From contig JARWKL010000008.1 of the NCBI GenBank assembly GCA_029961685.1, forward strand, positions 9,488,501 to 9,552,500: DNA of 64,000 nt. The letters are read 5' to 3'. A model generated the notes under the pieces. The model was not told the DNA's origin and did no database searches. It saw only the letters and a list, made by a program, of their open reading frames with translations. The position numbers and the translations under genes are program-made. This DNA comes from Aristolochia californica (Eukaryota > Streptophyta > Magnoliopsida > Piperales > Aristolochiaceae). Of this stretch, positions 11,696-23,777 are shown in pieces. Positions within the stretch are counted from its first letter, which is position 1. Each line of letters opens with the position of its first letter.

Positions 11696-13329
11696 ACTTT
11701 TGGCTGTGAGGTTTGAGTTTTTACTTGAGGTTTCCCTTGTACTTCATATGATTCTTTTTCATCTTCATCGTTGAAGTTTGATGCCAAGGTGGGTGTACCT
11801 AGTGATTTCACCATGTGAACTTTTTCCAATGATCGTGGGGTACTTGATGAAGATCTCTTCCAACTCTATGCAGCTTTCAATTTTGTATGTTCAAGCACAT
11901 CGGATTTGTGCTAAGTACTATTTTTATACCCAATAATCATAGTTATTTCTAGCACTGCTCAACAAAGATGTATAATGACTCAAATATACTTGAAGAAATT
12001 TATGGATGGGTGGGTAGGTAGGAAAGTAAATAACTCATTAAATCAAGAGTGACAATTAGGATTGTCGGATTAGTGCAAAAAATTGAACCACATGCATAAG
12101 TCTAAAGAGGCATCTAATCCATATTGATGAATTTAATATTTCCTTTAAACCTAAGTCCTAAGTTAGTCCTAAAACTTTAGGCAACTTTCAGAGGCATTTT
12201 GATCTTTTTTCTTTGTAGCAATGGGAGAAAGGCAATTTCCCAATTTTTATTCTGAATTGTCTATAGTTATAATGAGCTTGGTACACATAGTCGCCCAAAA
12301 GTTGTGTCTAATTATTACAATTTGGCTAACATGATTTGCATTTATATCAAATCACTAAGGGAAAGATAGTTTCTACTTTGACTTATGTTTTCTTAACCTC
12401 AGTCATTATCATAGATAGACCAAGGACTCTTGCAATGATAAGTATTTGAAATTTTGGGATCAAGGGCAAGAAATGTTAAGGGAGTCCAAGCTATGTTTAG
12501 GATCCACTTCTAGGATTATACTGATTTTGTTTCAGCTCAGGTCCTCTTAGGATAATTTTTCTTGACCAACAATTCATTGATCAAATTTCTCAAGTGAAAA
12601 GAAGAACTTGTAACAGTGGATGCTACTCAGAGTGTAGTTAGGTCTCATAGAATTCCTTAAATACAAGTTACGTAAGCTAACAAGCAATGATTTCAAATTT
12701 GCATACACAAAAGAAGGCTCTTGGACTCACTAAGAATTGGTCCTAAGTAGTTTGTATTACATTAGACAAACTTCATTTGCTTAGAGGGGGCATAATGATC
12801 TTCCTTCCTCCATCCTTCCTTTCAATGTTAAATAATGCTCTTTCTCACTTCCTTTTAGGATTATAAATCTCAATGTATTATCAATACTAAAGTATATCAT
12901 TTTGAGCAATAATGAGACTAAGTTCAGTTTTGGTTAGTTTACTATTGAGCATGTGAAAGTTCCTTAACCATGTTCTCATAGTATTACCCAAAACATTCAT
13001 AAGAATAACTTCTTTTGTAATTTTAAATTCTTAGTGAAGATCGAGCACATTCAACCATATATCAAGTACTTCACAAACTATCTAATCACCAAGCTTTGTA
13101 TAGAGTTGGTTTTAAAATTTTTGTTTGTTTTGTGAAGTTGATGCCGAATTTGTCAGTCATTTTTTCACAGTAAAAAAAAAAATTTAACTTTTGAAATAGG
13201 ACTTGAGATAGGAAAATTGATTCTTAGTTGGGACTCATAGAGCTCCCTAGATTTAAGTTGAGGACTCAATCTACTATCTAACTCAAGTCATAGCCCTCAA
13301 GATAAATGTTAGTTTTCAAATTATTAATT
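11696..13329. other. AT-rich stretch without recognisable genes
   Basis: No open frame with family motifs, no RNA gene and no LTR ends could be supported. The sequence has the texture of an old, decayed transposon body, possibly the pol or 3' part of the copia gag relic that follows on the minus strand. Confidence 0.4.
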
Positions 13330-13900
13330 CTTTAGCTTGGGACAAGCTTTCTAATGTTGAATGCATTTAGGTACCCAAATTTGTCTGGGTCCTAGATTTT
13401 TGATCAAGTTTAGAATACCATATGGTATCAAGGCTTGCTTCATCTTCTCTGGCTCAAACTTTCTTATTGAGCATTTAAAAACATAATGTCTGTGGTATCC
13501 TCAAACACATTATTTTGTGGGACATTTTGTGATATTTTTCATGCTCATCTTATGTATGAATGTTTAATGAGAGGCAGTTCTTCTTAAGGTTACTACATGG
13601 AACAATTCCAAGATTTTTATTTCAGCTATGCTCTTGTGAGATTTTAATATATCGTTTTCTTTTTGGAGTTCAAAAGCATGCTCACAAATTATACTCAATC
13701 CTTAATTTATTTTCATTTGAAGAGCCTATCTTGCATTTTTAACATTCAATGATGATTTCATCACTCTTTTAATCTTTTCAAATTTAGATAATCTTTCTTT
13801 TCTCAAAGCTTCAATCTTTTCTTCCTATCTGATCAGCTTCAAGGTATGATCCTTGTTTTCCTAAACCTTGATTTATATGTGTAATCTTCTTCCTGCACTA
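13330..13900 (-). pseudogene. Copia (SIRE/Maximus-like) gag linker remnant
   Basis: On minus, 13370-13480 reads KMKQALIPYGILNLIKN followed by LGPRQIWVPKC. This resembles the segment between the Gag zinc knuckle and the protease of SIRE-type copia elements, where GPKQ-WVPK is common. Upstream (13500-13830) a lysine- and glutamate-rich, coil-like region with many stops is compatible with the Gag coiled coil. No frame is open, and the assignment rests on the short motif. Confidence 0.4.
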
Positions 13901-15690
13901 GTTTCTCGACCCCTATAAACTAGTGGAATCTAGATTTCTATGTAGATAGCTGCAGGCCCCGATATAGTTGCTTCTACCTTTGGGAAGGGTTCTGGAAAAT
14001 AATACATGTGGTTTTATATCAATTGGGAACAAATTAAGTCCTGTCTTCTTCTACTACTAAACCATTACAATGATATAAACAAGGGGGGCCAGATTGCTGG
14101 TTCTCTCCAATCATAGAGAAATAAGTCTAGTTAGTTCAAAGAATTCTCTCCAAGAACTCTCTCATGAGCACACCAACATGTCACATTAGTGTTTGCCCCC
14201 ATGCCCCCTCCCTATCCCTCAATGTTAAATCAAATCTATAATTGTGGATGGTATGGGCCAGTTTAAGAAACGAATATGTGACCTATTGAGCAATGCCGGA
14301 CTTTTGAAAGCGGCTGAAGGCTCTCTTTTGTCTCATATCTCGTATAGGTAAAGATAAAGAAATTTTTGTCAAATAATTCGCTTGCTGATGAATCTGGCCA
14401 AGATAGGTTGGTGTCTGACAGCAGCAGATGCATAGATGAGGGCTGCCCAGGGAGCTCACATCACTTGTCAACTATCAACCAGTCTTTTCATCGAGCCAAA
14501 CCTCATGCTGATTATCTACTTGTCAGTTTTGTCCACTACAGATCTAAACTGCACTTGTTTAGCACCTGAAGTGCATGTGGGTGGATGATTATCTACTTGT
14601 CAATTTTGTTCACTACAGATCTAAACTGCACATGTTTAGCACCTGAAGTGCATGTGGGTGGATAAGGTTACTTTTGACTACTGAAGTGTGTGAAAGTGAG
14701 AGGGAGAGAAAGGGAGAGAGAGAGAGAGTGATTAGATGTGGTATTCTTATTTGTGGCTTGGAAGAAGACAACAAAACAACATTGCCATAGCTCTTTTTGA
14801 GTTTATGGAAGCTGGAACTCTTAGAAAAAGAATTATTAGTGGTTGTTATTGTCCTTATCATAACCATAATTATGCAAAATAAAACAATTAATTTTAAAAC
14901 TATTTGAAAATTTTTAAAATAAATATATCAAGTACAAGGTTTTATGTGAAAACTTAATAATTTTGATTAAATTTCAATATAGTCAAAGAAAAAAAGTATG
15001 GAATTATTTTAAATATATTTTCACCAAATAAACTAAAAAAATGAAACACATGGGGACATTGTGTTAGATTACAATTAAAATCTTTAGCTAGGTTATGTAA
15101 CAATGAAAATTCAGATTGTTGACAAGGATGTTTTGACGCTTAAAGGTATTTTCGTAATTTTATGATAGAAATGGGATTTCAGTTTTCAACAAAAACTATA
15201 ATAATTTATGCTTTAGCTATGTATAGTACATAACAATGCACATGAAATATTTGGAGGTATTTTTTTTCAATTTTATAATAAATGATTATCTTGGTCATTT
15301 TAAAGAAAGTCATAACTGGACCATATGAGTTGTCTTTATCTTAGAAATATATACATCTATATTTATATAGAAGCTTGATCCAATACGCAACCCGGTTTTG
15401 TGCAAAAAATACAAAATCAAGATTTATGGCAGTTCGATCTCGATCAACGGTGGAGGCGAAAAATCAGCTCCATTCTCCCACTCCTGCTTGCCTCTCGTTG
15501 CCTATTCTTTCCCACTCTTCTCGTTTTGCCCCGCTCACCTAATCGCTTGGCTAACCCATTCGGACTGTCGTTGTCGCCGTCTCTATCACCTCACCATTGT
15601 CTCGCCTTCGACCCTCAGATTTTTTGCACGAAATTAGGTTTCGTATTGTGTGTGTGTATATATGAAATTGTAAATAAAAGGTAACTTTCA
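13901..15690. other. Non-coding stretch with a tandem duplication and a GC-richer patch
   Basis: Contains the 77-bp duplication at 14510-14663, a short GA repeat near 14700-14730, and a GC-richer, CpG-containing patch at 15430-15640. The patch has overlapping short frames but no domain motifs; it could be a decayed LTR or a captured leader. No gene is supported. Confidence 0.35.
14510..14663. repeat. 77-bp tandem duplication
   Basis: Two adjacent copies (14510-14586 and 14587-14663), each starting GATTATCTACTTGTCA and ending GTGCATGTGGGTGGAT, with about three mismatches. It is probably a recent slippage or end-joining duplication in non-coding DNA. Confidence 0.9.
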
Positions 15691-15892
15691 TCATTTTAAT
15701 ATTTATATGTATTTTGGCCATTTTGGACAAGAAACCGAAAAGGGGGTTGAACATTCAATCTTAAGTTTACAAGTCTACTGGAGGTTTTAATAGTCCATTC
15801 AGCATTTCCAAGAGAGTCGTGGGTCTCTTCCTTTTCTCTAGGTGGCAAGCTGGGTATTTATGATGTATTTTCTCCACTAGCTTGAGGGGGAG

Positions 15893-16283
15893 TGTTGGAA
15901 GATGGGCTCAAGCCCACAAGCTCAAGGCTAGAAGCCCACACGTCAAAGGAGTGGCAAAGTGGTTATTTATGATATGTTCCATAAGGATGGCATGGATATG
16001 TAAATACATTATCTTAGTATGTCTTTTAATCTATTGAGTTGTAACCCCAAGGGCTTTGTAACACTATAAATAAGAGCATTAGCTAAGAGGTAAGCAATTT
16101 AATCCTTCTCCTCTATTTGGAAAAACGTCCAGCCACCCTCTCTTCTCTCTTGACGCATTCTCTCCTTCCCTTAATCCAAACTCTCCTCTCAAACGTCCTT
16201 CTCCTTTCTCCCTCTTCTCTCTCTTCTCTCCTTCTTCTTCCATGTTAACCTAGAGTCATTCTCATGGGGTCCTAACTTCTACA
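15893..16283 (+). repeat. Copia-type 3' LTR with polypurine tract
   Basis: Preceded by AGCTTGAGGGGGAG, the typical polypurine tract of Tork- or Retrofit-like copia elements, also found before the C2 3' LTR. The LTR begins TGTTGGAAGATGGGC and ends CTTCTACA, and holds a TATA-like CTATAAATAAG near 16066. Its 5' end resembles the C family, but the body differs. The internal region to the left is too decayed to read. Confidence 0.55.
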
Positions 16284-16884
16284 CTCTAGAACCAATGATC
16301 CACAAGGGACTAGATGACGCATGTACTACGGTCATACCTGAGTTTTATATGGTGGCAGTTGCAGTGGAAGAAAATCTAGTGTCTTGAGGTGTCAAGGATG
16401 ATGCTGTGGATGTCAATTGACTCAATCATTGAAGAAACTTCTAAATTTCTCCTTGAGTCTCATTAGTGGTCACTTTCTCACCTTCAAGGTCACTAGAGTA
16501 GGCTAATGCAGGTTTTCTAAATTTATCTCAGCATTTATCAAAAAAAAAAATGATTAGTTATTTCACAATGAATACATCTCCTATCACCTCTATCACCATA
16601 TCTATGACCACAATTTGAATTTTCTCAACCATGACCTCTTCCACCCCCTCCACGTCCTTTGGGAGTGTCACATCTAGTAGGGGTATAACTGAGATTGAGA
16701 GTTGTAGTTTCACTTATCTTAATTTTCTTCTCACCTTTATTCACTATTGCACTTTTAGCTTGAATACCAGATTAAATGCTTATCAAAAGTGGTCGCTTCA
16801 TCATCTGCCAGTATCTAAACCTGAGATTGCATCATTCTCTTGTTCAAGTCCTAGGAAACATGCTACTTGAATATAATTCTTTTC
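16284..16884 (-). pseudogene. Copia gag zinc-knuckle remnant
   Basis: On minus, around 16540-16640, a glycine- and arginine-rich stretch (KGRGGGGRGHG) is followed by RCIHCEITNH and DKC. This is the C-x2-C-x4-H-x4-C knuckle pattern of copia Gag, with one frame slip at an A run. With the gag N-terminus at 38675-38860 it may form one minus-strand copia gag split by the A2 insertion (17133-38625), since that N-terminus lies on the far side in the correct order. Confidence 0.5.
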
Positions 16885-17132
16885 TTTTCAAAGTTTATTT
16901 ACATTTGTAGTAAAATGATAAAATGCACTAATTTCCTGCAAGCCACCTCACATTTGCATAAAGTAGCAAGTAACAGAACGATTACCCCATGCACCCTAAA
17001 ATACTGGACCTAGAAATACACACTTTGGATAAATTGCTCTATTAAGATAAGATAGATTCCAGAGTAATTAACGAGTCACTAAATTTTGGTTCCATACTAT
17101 TAACGAGTTAAGTTATTACCTAACTGTCTTCT

Positions 17133-17897
17133 TGTTGAAGACTCAATAGCTCACCGAGTCACCCAAAAGAGGCGGCAATGACTCACTGTGTTAATTACTT
17201 TTAAATTTCATATTTTATATTGCTTTTGAGTATAGTTTTTCATTGAGTATGTAAGGATCCAGTTCGTAGGGGCAGAATTGTCAATTTAAGCCATAAAACT
17301 CTAATGACGTCAAACCCTATTTAGAGGGTAGAGAAAGAGAAGAAAGAGAAGCATTGAATTAGGTTAAACAGGGTTTGTAGTTCTCCTTGATGAGCTCTAG
17401 GGTTTTGGAGATCTCCTTGACGAGCTCCAGGTATAGTTTCTCTCTTGATTTGGATTTATTCTTTCCCCTTTTGAATTTTGTTTTGCATTGATCTTACCGA
17501 AGCCAAGAGGAAAGGGTGATCTCTGTTTCTGAGTTCAATCAGAGGTTGTAGCCTCTCCTACGTCTACAGCAGTAAGAGGGGGCTTCTCTCCTTCATTCCA
17601 AGCAAGGGTAGGGGTTTCCCCAATCCCCCAACCCGAGAGCAACCTCTAAAGAGGTTTTTCAGCCTCTAATCCAACAAGGCCAGGATTAGTGACACCTAAT
17701 CTCTCATACGTGAATAGCAGCACTTAGCCAAGTGGGTCCTTACCCTCTAGCAGTGAGCAACCAAGGGTTCAACCCCCTTACTGGCCGAGAGCAGCAAGGG
17801 TTCTCAACCCTTATCGAGAACAACCAAGAAAGGAGACTCCTTTTCATTCTTACCGAGAACAGCCAAATAAAAGCATTAGCTCTATTACAGTGCTGGA
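17133..17897 (+). repeat. 5' LTR of A2 (first part)
   Basis: Begins TGTTGAAGACTCAATAGC after the CTTCT duplication and is interrupted at 17898 by C2. The remaining 50 bp lie at 31639-31688, ending CCATAACA before the PBS (TTGGTATCAGAACAG). The gag start codon kept in the 3' LTR (ATGGCTAGG) is TTGGCTAGG here (31673). Confidence 0.9.
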
Positions 17898-18266
17898 TGT
17901 TGGAAGACAAGGCTCAAGCCCACATGACCAATGAAGGCCCACATATCCAAGAGTATTATAAGATGGGCCAAACGACCAAATAAGGCCTACAAGATGGGCC
18001 CAAGCCCATAAGGACTCAAGAAAGTATCTTTATCTAATGGTCACGTCCTAGAAGAGTTTTAGTTTGAGTTAAGTTTGAATTTTATCTATATTGAGTTATT
18101 TAATTATGCTAGGACTTATCTTTAAGTGTTAGAGTTTGGGTGTAATTGGGACAAGGGTAGTTTTATTGTAATTGGACTCTACTACCCTCCTCTATTATAA
18201 ATAAAGGTTCATGTACTCTAACTATAATAAATCAATGAAGTTTTTCTCTTTCCCATAAATTCAACA

Positions 18267-19873
18267 AGGTATCTGATCAGCTTCTGTGATTTGACGTGGC
18301 CAACCATAAGAGGTAATGTGATCCTTTTCTCTAAACCCTAAACCCTATGTCTAGGTTTGTAGTTTTTTTTAGTCCCTACACTCATATTTTCTTTGCAATT
18401 TTTACCTTTATACAGAGTTTTTCATATTGAAAAATATATATTGACGGAAATATATTTGAGCCTAATTTCCAAATAAAAACGATTTGCTCCAATTTTAATG
18501 AGAGAAGGTTAGATTGTAAAAAGGTTCGAGGAGCAGCAGCAATCTTCAGATTCCGATGTATTTTTTGCTATCAAGAACTAGACTTTATATGGAGAAATAT
18601 ATATATATATCAAAATAAATATATATAGCTCTATTCTTTTACCTATTCAACCAATTTTTTATCTGAGTTATCTACAAAGAAAAATCGATATTTGAAGCAA
18701 CAAAGGTCAGATTAAAAAAGAAGTTCGACCGGTAGCAGAAAGCCTCAACTTCCGATGTATTTTATATTATCAAGAAAGAGACTTTATATGGAGAATTATA
18801 TATCAAAAGAAAGATAAGTAAGTCTATTTTCTTACCTATTCAACCAATTCTCGTTATAATTTTTTTTATAAGGAGATATTGATCATGGAAGTCAATGGTC
18901 ATTTTGAAAAAATAGGAGAAACAATACTTAGTTCGGCCAGATGAAAGAGACCAAAATATATCAGATTATTTATCTTATAATAATTATATTTTATGAATTT
19001 AAGTTATACTTTGATGAAATTTATTTAAGTCTACTTTCATAAGGGAAAAATTTCATGTCAATCTGATCTATATTTAAATAAATATTGGCATTGGAAGAAT
19101 CAAAGGTCATGCTGGTATTCTGTTGTATTGAAAAATCCGAATTTATGCCCATTGTTTTGTATCACTTTTTGAGTTGATATATCAGAAAAATATCTCACTT
19201 CTCCATGGTTTGGGAGCTTATCTATGCATCTCTTTTATATGGGTTTATTGCTACATCTATGATATTTGGTTCAAGCTGGGATCACTGTCATTACCTCCCA
19301 GTTTGAGGGGGAGAAGTACAAGAAAGAGGTATTTTATTCCATATGTTGCAGATGAGTTTATGTGACCAAAATATTCAAGAAAATGGGAGTACAAAAGATG
19401 AAACTTTTGCATTTAAGAAAAAATATTTATATCGGATTATGCATATTTCATGGGTCCTTCTACATGGTTTATAATTTGGGTTCATGTTATATGTGTTGGA
19501 ATATGGTCGTGCTATATTCAACTACAGTTATTATGTCTCTTTGGTGACATTATTATTGAAGAAGAGGTCCATATCATCATTTATTTTACCCTGTCAAAAA
19601 AAAGATCACGGTTGGGAGTCCATGATGGAGGAACTTCATCCTTGTAAAAAATATCAAAATTATTTGTGGTTGGAAGTCCATGACGGAGGAACTTATTCTT
19701 TCATCTATGTTATACCCCCCTAAATTGGCCAACTGGGTTTCAAAGAAGAGAGCACCAACGTGAGGAGGAGTGTTGGAAGATTGGAGGACTGCCATTTTAT
19801 ATAAAAAAAATCTTATATATCATTTGCATCAAGCTGGGCGTTGATGTTCTCTCACCCCCAGCTTGAGGGGGAG
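18267..19873 (+). repeat. C2 interior with about 200-bp repeats
   Basis: Two units starting near 18505 and 18705 share the order (A/G)GTTCGA..AGCAG, TTCCGATGTATTTT, ATCAAGAA, GACTTTATATGGAGAA and TTACCTATTCAACCAAT. A third, diverged unit starts near 18880. A 32-bp phrase (GTTGGRAGTCCATGAYGG) is repeated at 19612 and 19669. No reading frame carries a recognisable domain. Confidence 0.65.
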
Positions 19874-19979
19874 TGTTATAAGATAGGGCTCAAGCCCACA
19901 CGACCAAGGAAGGCCCACATATCTAAGAGTATTATAAGAAGGGCCAAATGACCAAAGAAGGCCCACAAGATGGGCCCAA

Positions 19980-20811
19980 TGTTGTGGACTCAATAGCACA
20001 CCGAGTCACCCAAAGGAGGAGGCAATGACTCACGGAGTTCACTGGTTTAACTTTCATATTTTATATAGCTTTTAGTTTAATTTTTTATTAATTATGTAAT
20101 GAGCAAGGACGTAGGGGTAGAATTGGTATTTTTAGCCCTAAAACACTTATGACGTCAAAACCCTATTTAAAGGGTAAGGAAATAGAAAAAAGGCAAGTCT
20201 AGAATTAGGTTAAACAGGGTTTGGAGTTCTCCTTGATAAGCTCTAGGGTTGGGAGGTCTCCTGGACGAGCTCCAAGGTATGGTTCTTGATTTGATCCTTC
20301 ATTCTTATCATCTTTGAATTTTGTTTGTATTGAAATTATTCGAAATCAAGGGAAGAAGGGTTTTGAATACTCTTTTCCCAGTTGTGGGGCTTTACCCTCT
20401 TCCACGTTATAATAGTAAGAAGGAAGGGTTTTCCTTCAATCCGAGCAAGGAGGAGTTTGGGTTAGCTACTCAAGCAGCATATCAAAAGAGGCAGTTTTAG
20501 CCTCTTTTCCGAGTGTAGGAGGATTAGGGGATCATAACCTCTCTTACGTGGGCAGTAGCAGCCTTCAAGAGAGACTCTACCTCATTGACGTGAGTCTCAA
20601 AAAGGGGTTTCATCCGTCTTGGTCAAGAACAGCACAATTAGTCTTCTAATTTCATAGATGACTAAGAAAAGGAAACTCTTTTTCAAGCATCACGAAAACA
20701 GGAAGAGAAAAGGGAGTCTTTGCTTCATTACCGTGAACAAGAACCCTCATAACGTGCTGGATTCACAATTACCCCACCGAGTTACTAGATCCAAAGCTAG
20801 GGACCATAAAA
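19980..20811 (+). repeat. 5' LTR of A3
   Basis: TGTTGTGGACTCAATAGC to GGACCATAAAA, 832 bp. A TATA-like CTATTTAAAGGG lies at about 20163. The part downstream carries the hairpin modules (for example AAAAGAGGC..GCCTCTTTT near 20483). The PBS TTGGTATCAGAGAAG follows at 20815. Confidence 0.88.
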
Positions 20812-22330
20812 ACTTGGTATCAGAGAAGGGTAACACGGTGGAGAACAGCATGAATGAATTATGGGAGTTGGTGCTCAGAGGTCAGGCAAAGAGTGACAAA
20901 AAAAATTCACAAATCATGGAGATGTTTCCTAAAATAAATCTCGAGATTGAGAGACTGAATGGGAGGATGGATAGTATAACAACTAGTATAACGATTGGAA
21001 GGAACACAATTCTGGAACAAAGAGGAGAGGAAAATTCGCATAACAGAGGGGGAGACGAGTTTGTTGGGCGCACTAGTTTTCCTGGCCAGTAGGGCACTTC
21101 AACCAGGGAGGAGACACTGTACCCAGGTATACTAAACTTGATTTCCCTACTTTTAATGGGTCAAAAGATCCTTTGATTTGGTTGCATAGGTGTGAAAACG
21201 TTTTTAGCCATCAAAGAACAATAGCTAATGATATGGTGGGGTTGGCCGCTTTCCACTTACTGGGGGAAGCACAACTTTGGTATCATCAAGTTGAGTTGGA
21301 TAGATCATTGGTAGATTGGGAAGAGTTTAAATAATTATGCACTCTGCGTTTTGGTCCTCCAGCTCACAACAACCCTTTGGGGGATTTGGTGTTGTTACGC
21401 CAAACTGGTTCAGTGGAGCTCTATCAAAAATAGTTCTAGGAAAAATTAGATAGAGCGGGCCAAATGGTTTGGGTGGACCAGCAGGTCAATTTATTTATAG
21501 CAAGCCTTAATGAGTCCTTACGACTAGAGGCGGAGCTACATGCACTTGTCGACTTAGCCAAAACAATGAATCTCTCAGGCATTGGAACTTCGACAGAAAG
21601 TCCAGAACAGAAGACCAGCATGGCAAGGGGAATGGAGCACTTCCTTTACTTGGCAAGGACGATGAAATACTCCTCCTCAGGCATTTCATTTAGCATTACC
21701 ACCTCCGAGAAACAACATGGGTAATACTCTGACAGCAGACACGAGATCTAGTAATCCTCCTCAGTATATAAAAAAATTGACTGGTGCTGAGATGGCGAAA
21801 AGGCGGTCCAAGAATCTGTGTTACAACTGTGTTGAACAGTATCGGGCAGGTCACCAGAGCAAAAGATTGTTTTGGCTTGAAGTGGATGAAGCTTATAATC
21901 CAGATGATACGGATGATATTATAGAGGACCCACCTAAAATAACTTTGCATGCCATTACTGGGCAGAAATCTGCCAAAACTATGCAAGTCAGAGCTCAGGT
22001 CCTCTGTCAAGAACTTGTGGGACTAGTGGATTTGGGGAGTACCCACAATTTTCTTAGCTTAACTGCGGCTCAGCGTCTGCAGTTGTAGATCCTTCAACAT
22101 CTGACAACCACAGTGTCAGTGGCCAATGGGGAGAAAGTCCATAGCTACAGGATCAGCAAGGCGATAAATTTTTCCATTGGTACTACTTTATTTCATGTAG
22201 AATTTTTTGTCATTCCTCTGGCCGGATTTGATATGGTATTGGGCATTGAATGGTTACAAACTTTGGGACCCATTCTATGGGACTTCTTTGCTTTAACAAT
22301 GAGCTTTGTTTTGTGCGGTAGCCAAGTGCT
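20658..22330 (+). pseudogene. A3 gag and protease remnant
   Basis: The frame opens at 20658 inside the LTR, passes RVTRSKARDHKN at the LTR end and continues through the PBS as NLVSEKG into Gag. It stops at 21090 (TAG where A4 reads GGCCAGCCGG). Later frames give the capsid part (LLGEAQLWYHQVELD, near 21260), a zinc knuckle with its last Cys changed (CYNCVEQYRAGHQSKR, about 21820-21867), and a protease whose DSGSTHNF motif has become DLGSTHNF (about 22025). It is multiply broken and inactive. Confidence 0.82.
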
Positions 22331-23340
22331 CTTACAGGGGAGTCAAGTGAACAAACCCCATCACCTTCATTCTATGCATGCCCATGACATTACAGACAGC
22401 ACTCTTGAAAATCTTATTGACGATTTCTCCGACCTCTTCCATGAGCCTTCCGGGCTGCCTCCCATGAGGCACTGTGATCACCAAATCTGTTTGAAACCAG
22501 GGTCTGATGTGGTGGTTGTTCTACCGTACCGGTATCCACACCAACAAAAAGATAAAATCGAGAGACAGTGCCAGGCGATGTTACAATAGGGCCTTATTCG
22601 CAACAGTCGGTCCCTGTTCTCTTCACCCATATTGCTCGTGAAGAAACATGATGACACAAGGCGATTTTGTATTGATTATCAGGAATTAAACGCGCAGATA
22701 GTGAAGGATAAGTTCCCAATTCCAGCAGTGGAGGAGCTCCTAGATGAATTACAAAGGTCATGGGTCTTTACAAAATTGGACTTACGCTCTGGATATCATC
22801 AGCTTCGCATGCACCCCTCCAACATTGAGAAGACAGCATTCCGCACACATCACGGTCATTATGAATTTGTGGTCATGTCGTCCGGGTTATCAAATGCACC
22901 CTCAACTTTTCAAACACTGATGAATGAGGTATTTAGCACATATCTTCAGAAATTCATACTTGTTTTTTTTAATAATATACTCATATAAAGCAAGTCCAGA
23001 GAAGAGCATTTAGTGCATTTACGGATTGTGTTTGACTTATTATGAACACATCAGCTCTATTTGAATAAATTTAAATGCTCCTTTGCAGCATCTCATGTTG
23101 CGTACCTCAGCCACATTATATCACATGAGTGACCCCGTGAAGATTCAGGTAATTCGTGAGTGGCCACAACCTCAGTCTTGCTCAGCTTTGTACGGACTTT
23201 TGGGTCTAGTGGGCTATTATCGCAAATTCATTTGGAATTATGGTCCTCTGGCAGCCCCTTTGACAAATCTCCACAAGAAGAATTCCTTTCATTGGAACGA
23301 GGAGGCCACACAATCCTTTGAGGCCCTCAAAAGTGCTCTC
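22331..23340 (+). pseudogene. A3 reverse transcriptase remnant
   Basis: RT motifs run [29 protein letters not shown], then [13 protein letters not shown] (the usual MPFG is changed). The catalytic FFDD is FFNN (about 22966-22977), so both metal-binding aspartates are lost. After a frame break come the connection and thumb (GLLGLVGYYRKFIWNYGPLAAPLTN). The sequence stops at 23340, where B2 is inserted, and resumes at 28618. Confidence 0.85.
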
Positions 23341-23777
23341 TGTTAGGTTCTTCCCTTGCCATGGATCGAGTCACCCTTCTTTCCTCTCTTCCCTCCATGG
23401 TTGATCTTGACGTTGGAAGAGAAACCTTGTTTCTTGAATGAGTAATGGTGGAACTCAATTTAGAATGAAGAAGCTTTGGAGGAAGCTCAACCTTGGACCT
23501 CAAAGGGAGAATCCGACCTTGACCTCTGAGGGAGAATCAGACCTGTCAAATATAATTTTCTCAATACTTGCCTCTCTTTTCCTTCACGTCCCCCTAAATA
23601 GGGTTGAGGACGAAAATATTAGGTCAATTGGTTCACGCCACATTACACTGAACCAACCCAAATTAAACCAAACCAAATAAAGTAAACCAAACCGAATTGA
23701 AATTACATGAAAAGTAAATTGACATAATTTAATTCCTATGCCTATGGATAACTCGTGATGCTATGGAGTCCATAACA
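23341..23777 (-). repeat. 3' LTR of B2
   Basis: 437 bp, TGTTAGGTTCTT to GTCCATAACA on plus. Next to it is a run of 17 C (23781-23797), the expanded polypurine tract of the minus-strand element. The polyprotein frame enters the LTR and stops at 23729. Confidence 0.92.

Noticed and set aside
15398..15684. Overlapping short frames in a GC-richer patch
   Set aside because: No motifs, and both frames are equally open. Possibly old LTR sequence.
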